From positions 19,129-74,549 of the forward strand of contig JAHEYQ010000015.1 of assembly GCA_023251515.1 (NCBI GenBank): DNA of 55,421 nt. Reading direction: 5' to 3'. Position 1 is the first letter of the stretch; each line of letters starts with the position of its first letter. The position numbers and the translations under genes were made by a program. The notes below the pieces were generated by a model, which saw only the letters and a list, made by a program, of their open reading frames with translations, was not told the origin of the DNA and searched no databases. The stretch is from Bacteroidales bacterium. Its GTDB lineage: Bacteria > Bacteroidota > Bacteroidia > Bacteroidales > JACABE01. Below, in pieces: positions 34,453 through 43,852 of the stretch.

Positions 34453-35783
34453 TTGAAATCTATTCCATCAAAGTTTCCTGAGCTCATCATTAGTAAGTTT
34501 TTGTTACTCCATTCAATTGATTTTAAATATTTTACTAGTTCTGCAGAATCAGTAAAGACCATTAAATCGTTTCTTTTGAACGCATTTAAAACATCTTGTT
34601 CTGAAATGGGAGCTAATTTTTTATGGGCAATTGTGTGTGGATTAAAATACACTATTGCTTGATTTGCTTCATTCATACAAGCTTCATATTGCTGCAGAAA
34701 TTCAAAAGTTAAACTGCTGAATGTATGCAATTCCATACAAGCAATTAGTTGTCTTTCCGGAAATTGTGCATTAACAGCAGCTGTTGTTGCTTTTAGTTTT
34801 GAAGGTGAATGTGCAAAATCTTTGTAAAAAGCAAAATTGTTTGTAATTTTAACTGCTTCAAGTCTTTTAGATGCTCCATTAAAACTTGCAATCGCATTAT
34901 AAAAATTTTCATCCGAAATTCCAATCTGATTACAAACCAATCTGGCTCCTTCAATATTCATCAGATTGTGATTTCCGAAAATTTGAATAGGATATTCTTT
35001 GTTATTATAAATAATATAGGTAATACCGTTTTTAATTATATGATTTGGAATGCTATATGCATATTTTTTAATGATTTTTTCTGATCTTAAAGAGATATCT
35101 TCAACGATTTTGTCATTTTTACAATAAATCAGTTTGCCATTTTCTGATATTTTCTCAATAAATATCCTGAATTGATCAATGTAATTATCAAAAGTTGGGA
35201 ATACATTTATATGATCCCATGCTATTCCGCTAATTAATGCAATGTCAGGATTATATAAGTGAAATTTAGGTCTTCTGTCAATGGGAGATGTCAGATATTC
35301 ATCACCTTCAATTATCATGTATTTTGCATCATCACTAAGTTTTACCATAACTTCAAAGCCTTGTAACTGAGCTCCAACCATATAATCACAATTAATCTCC
35401 ATTTTATTAAAAACATGAATAATCATTGATGTAATACTTGTTTTTCCATGACTTCCTCCAATAACAATACGTGTTTTGCTTTTGCTTTGTTCGTAAAGAT
35501 ATTCAGGATATGAAAATATTTTAAGTCCAAGTTTTTGAGCTTTAATCAGTTCCGGATTGTCAATTCTGGCGTGCATACCTAGTATTATAGCATCTAAGTC
35601 TGTTGAAATGTTTGCTTCATCCCAACCTTCTTTTTCAGGTAAAAGACCATATTTTTTCAATCTGCTTTTTGAAGGTTCAAATATTTCGTCATCAGAACCT
35701 TTAACTTCAATCCCTTTTTTATGTAAAGCAATTGCTAAATTATGCATTGCACTTCCTCCGATTGCTATAAAGTGTACTTTCAT
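34425..35783 (-). CDS. Mur ligase family protein (Mpl/MurC-like peptidoglycan ligase)
   Basis: 452 residues with the three Mur-ligase domains. The N-terminal HFIAIGGSAMHNLAIAL near 4-20 is the GxGG-type nucleotide-sugar fold. The ATP loop is VIGGSHGKTS at 107-116 (Gly113-Lys114-Thr115). EGDEYLTSP near 158-166 and AWDHINVFP near 189-197 belong to the central domain, and DFAHSPSKLKATTAA marks the C-terminal domain start. The overall pattern fits Mpl, which reattaches recycled L-Ala-gamma-D-Glu-mDAP tripeptide to UDP-MurNAc, more than MurC. No other mur gene is near. Convergent overlap of 28 bp with the DUF2851 gene. Confidence 0.85.
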   Translation of the reverse strand: MKVHFIAIGGSAMHNLAIALHKKGIEVKGSDDEIFEPSKSRLKKYGLLPEKEGWDEANISTDLDAIILGMHARIDNPELIKAQKLGLKIFSYPEYLYEQSKSKTRIVIGGSHGKTSITSMIIHVFNKMEINCDYMVGAQLQGFEVMVKLSDDAKYMIIEGDEYLTSPIDRRPKFHLYNPDIALISGIAWDHINVFPTFDNYIDQFRIFIEKISENGKLIYCKNDKIVEDISLRSEKIIKKYAYSIPNHIIKNGITYIIYNNKEYPIQIFGNHNLMNIEGARLVCNQIGISDENFYNAIASFNGASKRLEAVKITNNFAFYKDFAHSPSKLKATTAAVNAQFPERQLIACMELHTFSSLTFEFLQQYEACMNEANQAIVYFNPHTIAHKKLAPISEQDVLNAFKRNDLMVFTDSAELVKYLKSIEWSNKNLLMMSSGNFDGIDFNQLADSLKL

Positions 35784-35847
35784 TAGTTTTTTAATTGTTT
35801 ATATGTGATTAGAAAGATTTAACATCAACTTAATGCTTAATAAATCG

Positions 35848-35855
35848 CAAAAGTA
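35848..35855 (-). promoter_or_regulatory. Possible -7 box for the Mur-ligase gene
   Basis: The plus strand CAAAAGTA is TACTTTTG on the minus strand, matching TAnnTTTG, 65 bp upstream of the ATG at 35783 in the gap after the unknown gene. The -33 element is not clear. Confidence 0.4.
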
Positions 35856-35863
35856 GTAAATAA

Positions 35864-37129
35864 TTAGTAAAATAAAGATTCAATTTCTGATTTCCATTTT
35901 ACAAAACCGTCAATAAATTCAGAATAGTCATGATATATTCTATGATAATTTTCATCCTGAGAATTTATATATGCTGTTTTGCCATGAACCTTAATTGTAT
36001 TTAAAATATCCTCTATTGTATTTAGTTTTTGTTTTAATTTTTCTTTGTTTTTCTCGGTATGCCAAATGTAAGTAGCTTCTTCTGTATCTAATGTTTCCCA
36101 GATAATATGATACATTTTTTCACCTTCAATTAAAAAAATAAATGAGAAGGGTTTTAATACAAATCTGAGCTTCATTATATTATAAGCATGTTTGCTTGAT
36201 AAAAACCTTAAATGTTTATAATGCTTTGTGTTTGAAATCTGCAAAATATCTTCAAATAAATCTTTGTCATTTTTATAGAAAGCATTTGAATTGTTGTTGT
36301 TTTCATTCATCAATGCAAAGCATTCATCCATTGTAAATAAGCTTTTATCTATATCGAATTTTCTTTTCTTTTTCAAAAAATCGCCAACAAACTCAAATTT
36401 CACCGTATCAATAGTTTTGCTGTTAATTTTACTTATTTCAGGAGATTCAGCGATGGTTTCAGAAATTTGCCAATTTGTAAATTTTATTTCTGCATTTACA
36501 TTTATTCTCTTTGTTTTAAGGAAATTTGCAAAATAATTCTTTATAGCATCAAATTCAGCTCTGATATCATAATTTGTAATACTAAATTTGATTGGATGTT
36601 CTTGATTTTTGATTTTTTTCATAAAACTTACACATCCAAATTCAAATTGCAAATCTTTAATTGGAACTGAAAAATTTTCAAATCTAGAAAAGTGAATATC
36701 TTTTGCAATTGTTTCATTAATAGTTATTTCTGTTAAATTTTCAGATGTATTTATTATGTTATTAAAATCATTCTCAGTAGGATAGTCTGAATCTACAATT
36801 GAATATACAGAAGATTCTGTATTAATAACACTTAAAAGCTTGGAAGTATTAATGCTTCTGAAATTAATTAGTGTAATTTCTTTAAAAATATCTGAGTAAT
36901 TAAGCTGATAATCAGTAAACTCAATTTCAGAATTGAAATATTGAATTACTTCTGCAAAAATTAATTTTTCAGTTTCATTATATTTGATAACCTTTATAAG
37001 CCATGAAACAGGATATTTGAAATTTTCAATAATATCAGGTAAGTCCAGATTTTCAAGTGGTAATGCTTTGTCAGGTATTAAATATGCATTTTTTTCTTTA
37101 AAAGTTAAAATAAGTTCTAAACCAATCAT
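35864..37129 (-). CDS. Unrecognised 421-residue cytoplasmic protein
   Basis: 421 residues, rich in Ile, Asn, Lys and Glu, with no signal peptide, membrane segment or catalytic motif that I recognise. The N-terminal ~60 residues form alternating strands (MIGLELILTFKEKNAYLIP). A middle helical part contains DIDKSLFTMDECFALMNENN. The C-terminal ~120 residues contain strands such as FVLKPFSFIFLIEGEKMYH and then a helix ending DGFVKWKSEIESLFY. It lies between the terminator of the glycogen block and the Mur-ligase gene, on the same strand. The length and lack of stops support a real gene; function is unknown. Confidence 0.6.
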   Translation of the reverse strand: MIGLELILTFKEKNAYLIPDKALPLENLDLPDIIENFKYPVSWLIKVIKYNETEKLIFAEVIQYFNSEIEFTDYQLNYSDIFKEITLINFRSINTSKLLSVINTESSVYSIVDSDYPTENDFNNIINTSENLTEITINETIAKDIHFSRFENFSVPIKDLQFEFGCVSFMKKIKNQEHPIKFSITNYDIRAEFDAIKNYFANFLKTKRINVNAEIKFTNWQISETIAESPEISKINSKTIDTVKFEFVGDFLKKKRKFDIDKSLFTMDECFALMNENNNNSNAFYKNDKDLFEDILQISNTKHYKHLRFLSSKHAYNIMKLRFVLKPFSFIFLIEGEKMYHIIWETLDTEEATYIWHTEKNKEKLKQKLNTIEDILNTIKVHGKTAYINSQDENYHRIYHDYSEFIDGFVKWKSEIESLFY

Positions 37130-37146
37130 ATTTAAGTTTATAAATA

Positions 37147-37180
37147 ACTAAAGCTATCTGTTATTGTAGATAGCTTTAGT
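37147..37180. terminator. Strong hairpin terminator after the glycogen/signalling block
   Basis: A perfect 13-bp inverted repeat (ACTAAAGCTATCT, 37147-37159; AGATAGCTTTAGT, 37168-37180) with an 8-base loop lies 14 bp beyond the phosphorylase stop codon. T-rich DNA follows on the plus side; the minus side reads ATTTAT. It marks the end of the long minus-strand block. Confidence 0.8.
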
Positions 37181-37193
37181 TTTATTAGTTATA

Positions 37194-38663
37194 TTATATC
37201 CATTTAACAAGATTAAAATCCTGACGGTGTGGTAAATCTTTGTTCTTAGGATACATTCTGAAAGCATAATCGAATACTCCTGCTGTATTAGCAGCTATAT
37301 CACATTTAAAAATGATGATACCATTTTCACGTTTTTCAGAAGTCATTTCAATGATAAACAATGGTTTTTTAACTTCATCATTGATCTTTTGACCAAATAA
37401 TACTTCAATACCTAATTCGACACCAGATAGTTCATTTAAATGAACAACAATTTCAGCTTTGAAATTTTCGCCCAAAGAAAGTGGTTTTTGAGTTGAATCA
37501 GGAAGGTTAACTTCTATTATTTCAATGCTATCCCAACTTCTTAAAACTTTTCTTTTCCATGCAGCAATATTTCGTGCCAACATAAAATTGTCATCAGTTA
37601 TTAATGTTGAACGAACAAACATTTTGTTGTAGAATTTTGAGTAATAGTCATCTAATTGACGTTTCATTGTAAATTCTGGTGCGATTTTAGCTATAGTATT
37701 TTTTACATAGCTAATCCATTTAACAGGTACTCCGCTGGCATCTTTTTCATAATATATTGGAATAATTTCATCCTCAAATGTGGTGTAAATGGTTTCTGCA
37801 TCCAGCTCATTCTGAAAATCCTGACTTTCATAAGTCTGTTCTTCTTTAAGCGCCCAGCCAGCTTCAGGTTTGTAACCTTCTGCCCACCAACCATCTAATA
37901 CACTGAAGTTTACAACTCCATTCATAACTGCTTTTTCGCCACTTGTACCAGAAGCTTCTAATGGTCGGGTAGGAGTGTTTAACCATATATCAACGCCTCT
38001 TATCAAATATTTAGCAAGTTCTATATCATAGTTTTCTACAAATGTTATTTTTCCTATAAATTCCGGCATTTTTGAAATTTCAATAATTCTTTTGATCAAA
38101 TCCTGACCGGCTTTATCATTTGGATGTGCTTTTCCTGCGAAAACAAATTGAACAGGCATTTTTGAATTATTTACTAATATTGACAATCTTTCGAGATTAG
38201 TAAATAACAGATGTGCTCTTTTATATGTAGCAAACCTTCTTGCAAAACCAATCGTTAATGCATTGGGATTGAATGCATCCATTAATTTAAATATTAACTT
38301 CGGATTGTCGTTTCTGCGTGTCATATCATCAGTTAATCTACTTCTCAAATAATCAATCAATTGTTGTTTTTGTTTGAGACGCAATTTCCAGATTGTTTCG
38401 TCAGGAACGTTAAATATTCTTTGCCAATATTCTGTATTTGATTGATCATTAAGGAATTCTTCGCCAAATTCTTTTTTATAAAGTTGTTGCCACGATTTGG
38501 AAGTCCATGTTGGGTAATGAACTCCATTGGTAACATAGCCTACATGAATTTCATCAGGGAAATAACCGGGATACAATTTGTTAAACATTTCCTGAGAAAC
38601 TCTGCCGTGAATTTTACTTACTCCATTTACTTCCTGTGAAAGTTTGAAAGCCAATACACTCAT
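37194..38663 (-). CDS. Glycogen/alpha-glucan phosphorylase, C-terminal half (GT35), frame-split from the gene upstream
   Basis: 489 residues carrying the C-terminal catalytic half of an alpha-glucan phosphorylase. VGYVTNGVHYPTW near 41-53, FARRFATYKRAHLL near 140-153, FVFAGKAHPND near 173-183 and the cofactor loop EASGTSGEKAVMNG with PLP lysine Lys244 are all intact. The last ~90 residues form the beta-sandwich seen in these short phosphorylases. It begins ATGAGTG, where the ATG overlaps the TGA of the upstream frame by the classic ATGA. The N-terminal half of the same enzyme is in that frame. It is either one frameshifted gene or two coupled pieces. Confidence 0.85.
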   Translation of the reverse strand: MSVLAFKLSQEVNGVSKIHGRVSQEMFNKLYPGYFPDEIHVGYVTNGVHYPTWTSKSWQQLYKKEFGEEFLNDQSNTEYWQRIFNVPDETIWKLRLKQKQQLIDYLRSRLTDDMTRRNDNPKLIFKLMDAFNPNALTIGFARRFATYKRAHLLFTNLERLSILVNNSKMPVQFVFAGKAHPNDKAGQDLIKRIIEISKMPEFIGKITFVENYDIELAKYLIRGVDIWLNTPTRPLEASGTSGEKAVMNGVVNFSVLDGWWAEGYKPEAGWALKEEQTYESQDFQNELDAETIYTTFEDEIIPIYYEKDASGVPVKWISYVKNTIAKIAPEFTMKRQLDDYYSKFYNKMFVRSTLITDDNFMLARNIAAWKRKVLRSWDSIEIIEVNLPDSTQKPLSLGENFKAEIVVHLNELSGVELGIEVLFGQKINDEVKKPLFIIEMTSEKRENGIIIFKCDIAANTAGVFDYAFRMYPKNKDLPHRQDFNLVKWI

Positions 38664-41437
38664 TGAGAATTTTTCATTTGTATCATTTTCAATGAATTAC
38701 CCAGATTCATAAATTGATCCCAGCTAATGCTCATTTGTTCAGCAAAATGAGGTAAATAAATGCGCATAAAATCTTCGCTGAAAGTGTCATGTCCTGCTGG
38801 AACAGGTGTATGAGTGGTAAATAGTGTAGATGCTCTTACAACCTCTGTCGCTTCATCAAATGAAAGTTTTTCATTCTGAATGTATTTAACCATTCTTTCT
38901 AAGGTGATAAATGCAGCATGACCTTCATTACAATGATAAATATCCGGATTCAGATTTAAAGCATCTAGCATTTTTATACCACCAATACCCAGCAATAGTT
39001 CTTGTTTTAATCGGTTTTCCCAATCCCCACCATAAAGTCTGTGAGTTACAGAGCGGTCGGCATCTGAGTTTTCTTCAATATCAGTATCTAAAAGATATAA
39101 AGGAACTCTTCCGACATCAACTCTCCATATTTTTGCAAAAAGTCTTCTGCCAGGTAAGCCAAAGCTGATTTTTATCCATTCCCCATTCGAATCTCTTACA
39201 GGTATTAAAGGCAATTGCGTGAATTTCTGAGGAGTATAGTTAGCAACCTGATCTCCGGAAATGGCAATATTTTGTTGGAAATATCCATATCTATAAAGAA
39301 GTCCGATGCCAATCATATTAGAATTACAATCACTTGCTTCTTTTAAATAATCGCCGGCCAGCATTCCTAAGCCTCCTGAAAATATTTTCAAAGTATCATG
39401 TAAACCAAATTCCATACTGAAATAAGCAATTTGTTGCTTAGATTTTTCTGAAGCATTTGCCATGTATGAATCAAATTGAGAACAAACTTTTTTAAGTTTT
39501 GCTATAAATTTTTCATTCTTTTCTAATGATCTGAGTTGATCCATTGATAGAGCTTCAATAAGAGCTATTGGATTGAATTTGAGTTTACTCCAGAGTTCTG
39601 TATTTACCATCTCAAAAAGTTCAGACGCTTCATAATTCCATGACCACCAAAGATTTTTTGCCAATTTTTGCAAACCTTCCAAACTTTGAGGAATACTTGG
39701 ATTAATTAGTATCTTTTTCCAATCAGGACGAGATTCTTTAATCTTTTGTAATTTGTGTGTAATCTCTTTCTGTTGTTTATTTATATATAAATCAGATCGT
39801 TGTAGTGATTTGTTGATAGCAGAATAATAGGTGTTTTGGTAGTTTTCAATTAAATTATTCCATAATGCGCTTCTCGATATATCAAAGGATTGTTTTCTGA
39901 TATCTTTAATTCCTTTTTCATCTTTTAATGTGCAATTAAAAATTGTTTCGGTAATTTGGTTAACTACTTCATTATCATTATTGTCATTTCTTTCGATTAC
40001 ATTTATGCAACTTCCGTTTATTTGGTGGTCGGTTTTTATCCAAAGACCAAAACCAGCTAAAGTTGTTGTAATTGTTGGAATATGAAATGCCAGACTTTCC
40101 ATTGGAGTATAACCCCATGGTTCATAGTAAGATGGGAAAATAGAACCATCGAAACCAATCAAAAAATCATAATAATCCATATTGAAAACACCGTCATTTC
40201 CATTCAGATATGCAGGAATAAAAAATATTTTTACTTTATCTTCAGGTAAATTGTTCAGATTATTTTTATTAAAGTGATTCAGAATTGGATCTCTTTCAGG
40301 TTCATACAAATAATGAGTTAAATATTCATTAGTAAGAGGATTGTTAAAATCAGGATTTTCAATTCTGTTTATAAATTCCTGATTAAGTCCAGCCTGATGT
40401 CCGGGAACTGCAATTATTGCAATGATTTCTTTATTTAAATTTTTATTTTTATTTAATTCACCCATTGCATCTATAAACAAATCGATGCCTTTGTTTTTAA
40501 ATTCATATCTTCCAGAATTAATAATCAGCATGCTATCTTCCGAAAGTTTTTGATTAACTAAAGAACTCAGGATTTTAATTATTTTTTTACGAGAGGCCAA
40601 TCTTTTGTTTTCAAAATTTTCTTTTGAAGGTACAAAAGAATCCTCAAAACCATTTGGGGTAATAAAATCTACGTTTTTACCTAAAAATTGTTTGCACTCC
40701 TTATTTGTGATTTCACTTACAGTGGTAAATGCATCAACTTCATTTGCTGTTGTTTTTTCTAAGGAATGTTTTGCAACCACACCAAACTCTTTAGAGATAA
40801 TGTCAGAATTATATGCATTTAGATTATTATAAAGTGGCAAACCGTTTCCTGCAATACATCTTCCCAATACTGTTGCATGTGTAGTGAAAACTGTACCTAT
40901 TTGTGGTACAAATTTCTTTAGATATAAAACTCCGGTTCCGGTCATCCATTCGTGAAAATGAGCAATAATTTTATCAAAAGCAGTTAAATTATAGTCGTAA
41001 AAGCTTTCGATAACTTTGGCTGCAGCATAACCAAAAAGTGCTGGTTCAATATAATCCCATTGGCCTGATAATGAATCGAGTTTGTAGTATTCCCACATTG
41101 AAGCAAAAACTTTATCTTTTTCGGCAAAATAGGGTGTGAAATCCACCAATATTACGATAGGATTTCCATTAATATTCCATCTTCCTATTCTGAACCTCAA
41201 TCCATTAGCTTCAGCTTCTTCACGCCATGTTTTGTATAAATACTTATCTTCTATAAATTCTGGGTTAACAATATTATCTTTCCAAACGTCAGGACCTATG
41301 GCTATATAATTATCTTTATATTCATTAACCATGGTTTTTGCTTTGGTAGAAATTACAGTGTAAATACCACCAACTTTATTGCATACTTCCCAGCTTGTTT
41401 CAAATATATAATCTGGATTTAAAATATTCTGACTCAT
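38660..41437 (-). CDS. Glycogen synthase (GT3) fused to phosphorylase N-terminal half (GT35), frame-split
   Basis: 925 residues. Residues 1-~555 are a eukaryote-like GT3 glycogen synthase: FETSWEVCNKVGGIYTVIST near 13-32, HFHEWMTGTGVLYLKK near 161-176 and PSYYEPWGYTPMESLAF near 440-456. Residues ~575-925 are a DUF3417 domain (LQKLAKNLWWSWN) and the N-terminal half of GT35 phosphorylase (AYFSMEFGLHDTLKIFSGGL, YHCNEGHAAF, TLFTTHTPVPAGHDTF). The GT3-GT35 fusion is typical of Bacteroidota glycogen metabolism. After NLGNSLK the frame goes to a short tail and stops; reading one extra A in the run AAAA restores NDTNEKFSMSVLAFK, continuous with the next gene. Confidence 0.9.
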   Translation of the reverse strand: MSQNILNPDYIFETSWEVCNKVGGIYTVISTKAKTMVNEYKDNYIAIGPDVWKDNIVNPEFIEDKYLYKTWREEAEANGLRFRIGRWNINGNPIVILVDFTPYFAEKDKVFASMWEYYKLDSLSGQWDYIEPALFGYAAAKVIESFYDYNLTAFDKIIAHFHEWMTGTGVLYLKKFVPQIGTVFTTHATVLGRCIAGNGLPLYNNLNAYNSDIISKEFGVVAKHSLEKTTANEVDAFTTVSEITNKECKQFLGKNVDFITPNGFEDSFVPSKENFENKRLASRKKIIKILSSLVNQKLSEDSMLIINSGRYEFKNKGIDLFIDAMGELNKNKNLNKEIIAIIAVPGHQAGLNQEFINRIENPDFNNPLTNEYLTHYLYEPERDPILNHFNKNNLNNLPEDKVKIFFIPAYLNGNDGVFNMDYYDFLIGFDGSIFPSYYEPWGYTPMESLAFHIPTITTTLAGFGLWIKTDHQINGSCINVIERNDNNDNEVVNQITETIFNCTLKDEKGIKDIRKQSFDISRSALWNNLIENYQNTYYSAINKSLQRSDLYINKQQKEITHKLQKIKESRPDWKKILINPSIPQSLEGLQKLAKNLWWSWNYEASELFEMVNTELWSKLKFNPIALIEALSMDQLRSLEKNEKFIAKLKKVCSQFDSYMANASEKSKQQIAYFSMEFGLHDTLKIFSGGLGMLAGDYLKEASDCNSNMIGIGLLYRYGYFQQNIAISGDQVANYTPQKFTQLPLIPVRDSNGEWIKISFGLPGRRLFAKIWRVDVGRVPLYLLDTDIEENSDADRSVTHRLYGGDWENRLKQELLLGIGGIKMLDALNLNPDIYHCNEGHAAFITLERMVKYIQNEKLSFDEATEVVRASTLFTTHTPVPAGHDTFSEDFMRIYLPHFAEQMSISWDQFMNLGNSLKMIQMKNSQ

Positions 41438-41445
41438 ATTTTTAA

Positions 41446-43398
41446 TTATTTGTTTTTTTCTAAAATATTGATTAATTCATTGATTTTGAATGGTTTTGAA
41501 ACAAAATCATCCATGCCTGATGCAAGATATTCTTCTTTGTCTTGTTTCATCACATTTGCTGTCATTGCAACTATTCTTATTCCTTTAGATTTATTTATAG
41601 CTTCTTCAATTTTCCGGATTTGTCGTGTTGCATCAATTCCGTTCATTACAGGCATTTGAACATCCATTAGGATAATATCGTATTCATTTGCCAGGAATTT
41701 TTCAACTGCAATCTCGCCATTTTCGGCTAAATCAACAATATGACCTAATTTTTCTAAAGTCATTTTTGCAACTTTCTGATTTATCAGATTGTCTTCATCA
41801 ATTAATATTTTTAATGATTTTCCAACTTCAATATTGTTTAACTCAGAAATTTCACTTCCTAATTTTTCTGGAGAACTTCCAATTTCAACTTCAACTGTAA
41901 ACCAAAAAGTGGATCCTTTACCTAATTCACTTTCTACTCCGATTTCTCCATTCATTTTTTCCGAAAGTTTTTTAGAAATGGCTAATCCTAACCCAGTACC
42001 TCCGTGTTTTCGGGTTGTATATGAATAAACTTGTGAAAATTCTTTAAATAGTTTTTTCTGTCCTTCTTTTGAAATTCCTATTCCTGTATCAATTATTTTG
42101 AAATGTAATTTGATTTTATTTGTATTTTCTGAAATTTTTGATACAAATACTTCAACACTACCTTTTTCTGTAAATTTAATTGCATTGTTTATCAAATTCA
42201 AAATTATTTGATTTAATCTTACAGGGTCACCTTTTATAAATTGAGGGATATTGTTTGTATAGTTAATTTTCAAATCAATTCCTTTTTCATTGGTTTTAAT
42301 CTGAAGTATTTTGATAATGTCATTAATATTTTCAATTAAATCAAAATCAATATTTTCCATGGTTAATTGATCTGATTCAATTTTAGATAAATCCAAAATA
42401 TCGTTTATTATAGCCAAAAGATTATTAGCAGAAATACTAATTAAATTGAGATGGTCTTGTTGTTCAGAATTAAGTTTTGTCGTTTTTAAAATATTTGCCA
42501 TTCCGATAATACCATTCATTGGGGTTCTTATCTCGTGGCTCATATTTGCCAAAAATCTGCTTTTTGACTTGGTGGCCGATTCGGCAATATCTTTGGCTTT
42601 AATAAGTTCTGCTTCAAATTTCTTTCTTTCTGTTATATTTCTTATAATTCCTTGGATTACAGACCTTCCGTCAATAATTATCAGGCTCGATGTCATTTCA
42701 ACCGGAATATTTTCTCCTTTAGAATTTAGTAAAATTGTTTCTACTTTTATCGGATTAATTGAATTTTTAAGATTATTTACAAATTCAGTAAAAGTTAAAC
42801 CTCCGAATTTATTATTATCAATTGAATGTAATTTTGATTGATGTGTGCCAATTAATTGATTTTTATTTCGTTCCAATAAATTTTCAGCAGCTGGATTGGC
42901 ATCAATTATTATGCCTGTAACTGTATCTGCCAAAAGTATGGCATCTGGAGCTCCTTCAAAAAGATTTCTGAATCGTTCTTCTCTATCTTTTAAGGTAGCT
43001 TCTATTCGTTTTCTTTCGATTGCATATCTGATAGAACGACTTAGTAAAGATGAAGTTATTTCATTTTTTACCAAGTAATCAGCTACTCCTTGTTCAAGTG
43101 CTTTGTTATCAGTTTCAAAATTGTCCATTCCAGTTAGTAAAATCGAAGGAGTATTTACACCAAGTTTTGAAACTTTATCAATAAAATCAAAGCCATTTCT
43201 AGTACCTAAAATGTAGTCAACAAGAAAAACATCATATTTATTTTTCTGAATCATCTCCAACGCGTTTTCTATCGATGAAGCCCAACTTAAAGTGTAGTTA
43301 ATGTTCTTATTTTCAGTAAGTATATCTTTAGTAATGATAAAATCTTCTTCATCATCTTCTATTAATAAAATTTTTATTGAATTTTCTAAAGTTCTCAT
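41446..43398 (-). CDS. Hybrid histidine kinase: REC-PAS-HisKA-HATPase-REC
   Basis: About 650 residues from the ATG at 43398, chosen because it starts just before the first domain and 1 bp after the response regulator stop; an ATG at 43446 would overlap that gene by 47 bp. Order: REC1 ([11 protein letters not shown], phospho-Asp in FLVDYILG), PAS ([16 protein letters not shown]), HisKA with [20 protein letters not shown], HATPase_c ([32 protein letters not shown]), and REC2 ([20 protein letters not shown]). It has no membrane segment or DNA-binding output. Eight bp separate its stop from the glycogen synthase/phosphorylase start. Confidence 0.92.
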   Translation of the reverse strand: MRTLENSIKILLIEDDEEDFIITKDILTENKNINYTLSWASSIENALEMIQKNKYDVFLVDYILGTRNGFDFIDKVSKLGVNTPSILLTGMDNFETDNKALEQGVADYLVKNEITSSLLSRSIRYAIERKRIEATLKDREERFRNLFEGAPDAILLADTVTGIIIDANPAAENLLERNKNQLIGTHQSKLHSIDNNKFGGLTFTEFVNNLKNSINPIKVETILLNSKGENIPVEMTSSLIIIDGRSVIQGIIRNITERKKFEAELIKAKDIAESATKSKSRFLANMSHEIRTPMNGIIGMANILKTTKLNSEQQDHLNLISISANNLLAIINDILDLSKIESDQLTMENIDFDLIENINDIIKILQIKTNEKGIDLKINYTNNIPQFIKGDPVRLNQIILNLINNAIKFTEKGSVEVFVSKISENTNKIKLHFKIIDTGIGISKEGQKKLFKEFSQVYSYTTRKHGGTGLGLAISKKLSEKMNGEIGVESELGKGSTFWFTVEVEIGSSPEKLGSEISELNNIEVGKSLKILIDEDNLINQKVAKMTLEKLGHIVDLAENGEIAVEKFLANEYDIILMDVQMPVMNGIDATRQIRKIEEAINKSKGIRIVAMTANVMKQDKEEYLASGMDDFVSKPFKINELINILEKNK

Positions 43399-43399
43399 T

Positions 43400-43852
43400 T
43401 TAATTGTTTTTTGGTAGTCTAACAATTTCAAACCAATAGTTTTCAAGGACTTTTATAACATTAAGAAGTCCACTGAATGTAACTGGTTTGGTAATAAATG
43501 AATTAGCTCCTAAGTTATATGTTTTTAAAACATCTTCTTCGGCATCAGATGTTGTAAGTATAATAACTGGAATTCGTTTAAGATTTTCATCTGCTTTAAT
43601 TTCTTTTAAGGCTTCACGTCCGTCTTTTTTGGGCATATTTAAATCTAACAGAATGATTCCTGGTCGAGGTGAATCTGTTGGATTTTGGTATTTTCCGGTT
43701 CTTTTCAGAAAATGCATTAATTCATCTCCATCTTCTACAAAATAAAGCTCATTTGCAATTCTGCTTTCTGATAAGGCTTCTTTTGTTAGATATCTGTCGT
43801 CAGGATCATCTTCTGCCATTAAAATAACTATAGGTTTAATCTCTTTATCCAT
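43400..43852 (-). CDS. Single-domain response regulator (Rcp1-like)
   Basis: 150 residues forming only a receiver domain of the slightly long type that partners phytochrome-like kinases. The acidic pair is in [11 protein letters not shown], the phospho-acceptor is Asp70 in [13 protein letters not shown], then [11 protein letters not shown] and the Lys in FITKPVT. There is no output domain, so it acts by protein contact or as a phosphate relay or sink. It overlaps the upstream sensor kinase by 8 bp and its stop is 1 bp from the hybrid kinase start, so the three are co-translated and probably a working relay. Confidence 0.92.
   Translation of the reverse strand: MDKEIKPIVILMAEDDPDDRYLTKEALSESRIANELYFVEDGDELMHFLKRTGKYQNPTDSPRPGIILLDLNMPKKDGREALKEIKADENLKRIPVIILTTSDAEEDVLKTYNLGANSFITKPVTFSGLLNVIKVLENYWFEIVRLPKNN

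Noticed and set aside
34425..35783. murC
   Set aside because: It shares the fold, but the pattern fits the recycling ligase Mpl better and it is not in a division/cell-wall cluster; kept as Mpl/MurC-like without a gene symbol.
38640..38680. Programmed -1 frameshift in the GT3-GT35 gene
   Set aside because: The site TTGAAAATG lacks an X-XXY-YYZ heptamer and the needed re-pairing of the AAA tRNA would be on GAA. Mutation, sequence error or coupled restart are better explanations.
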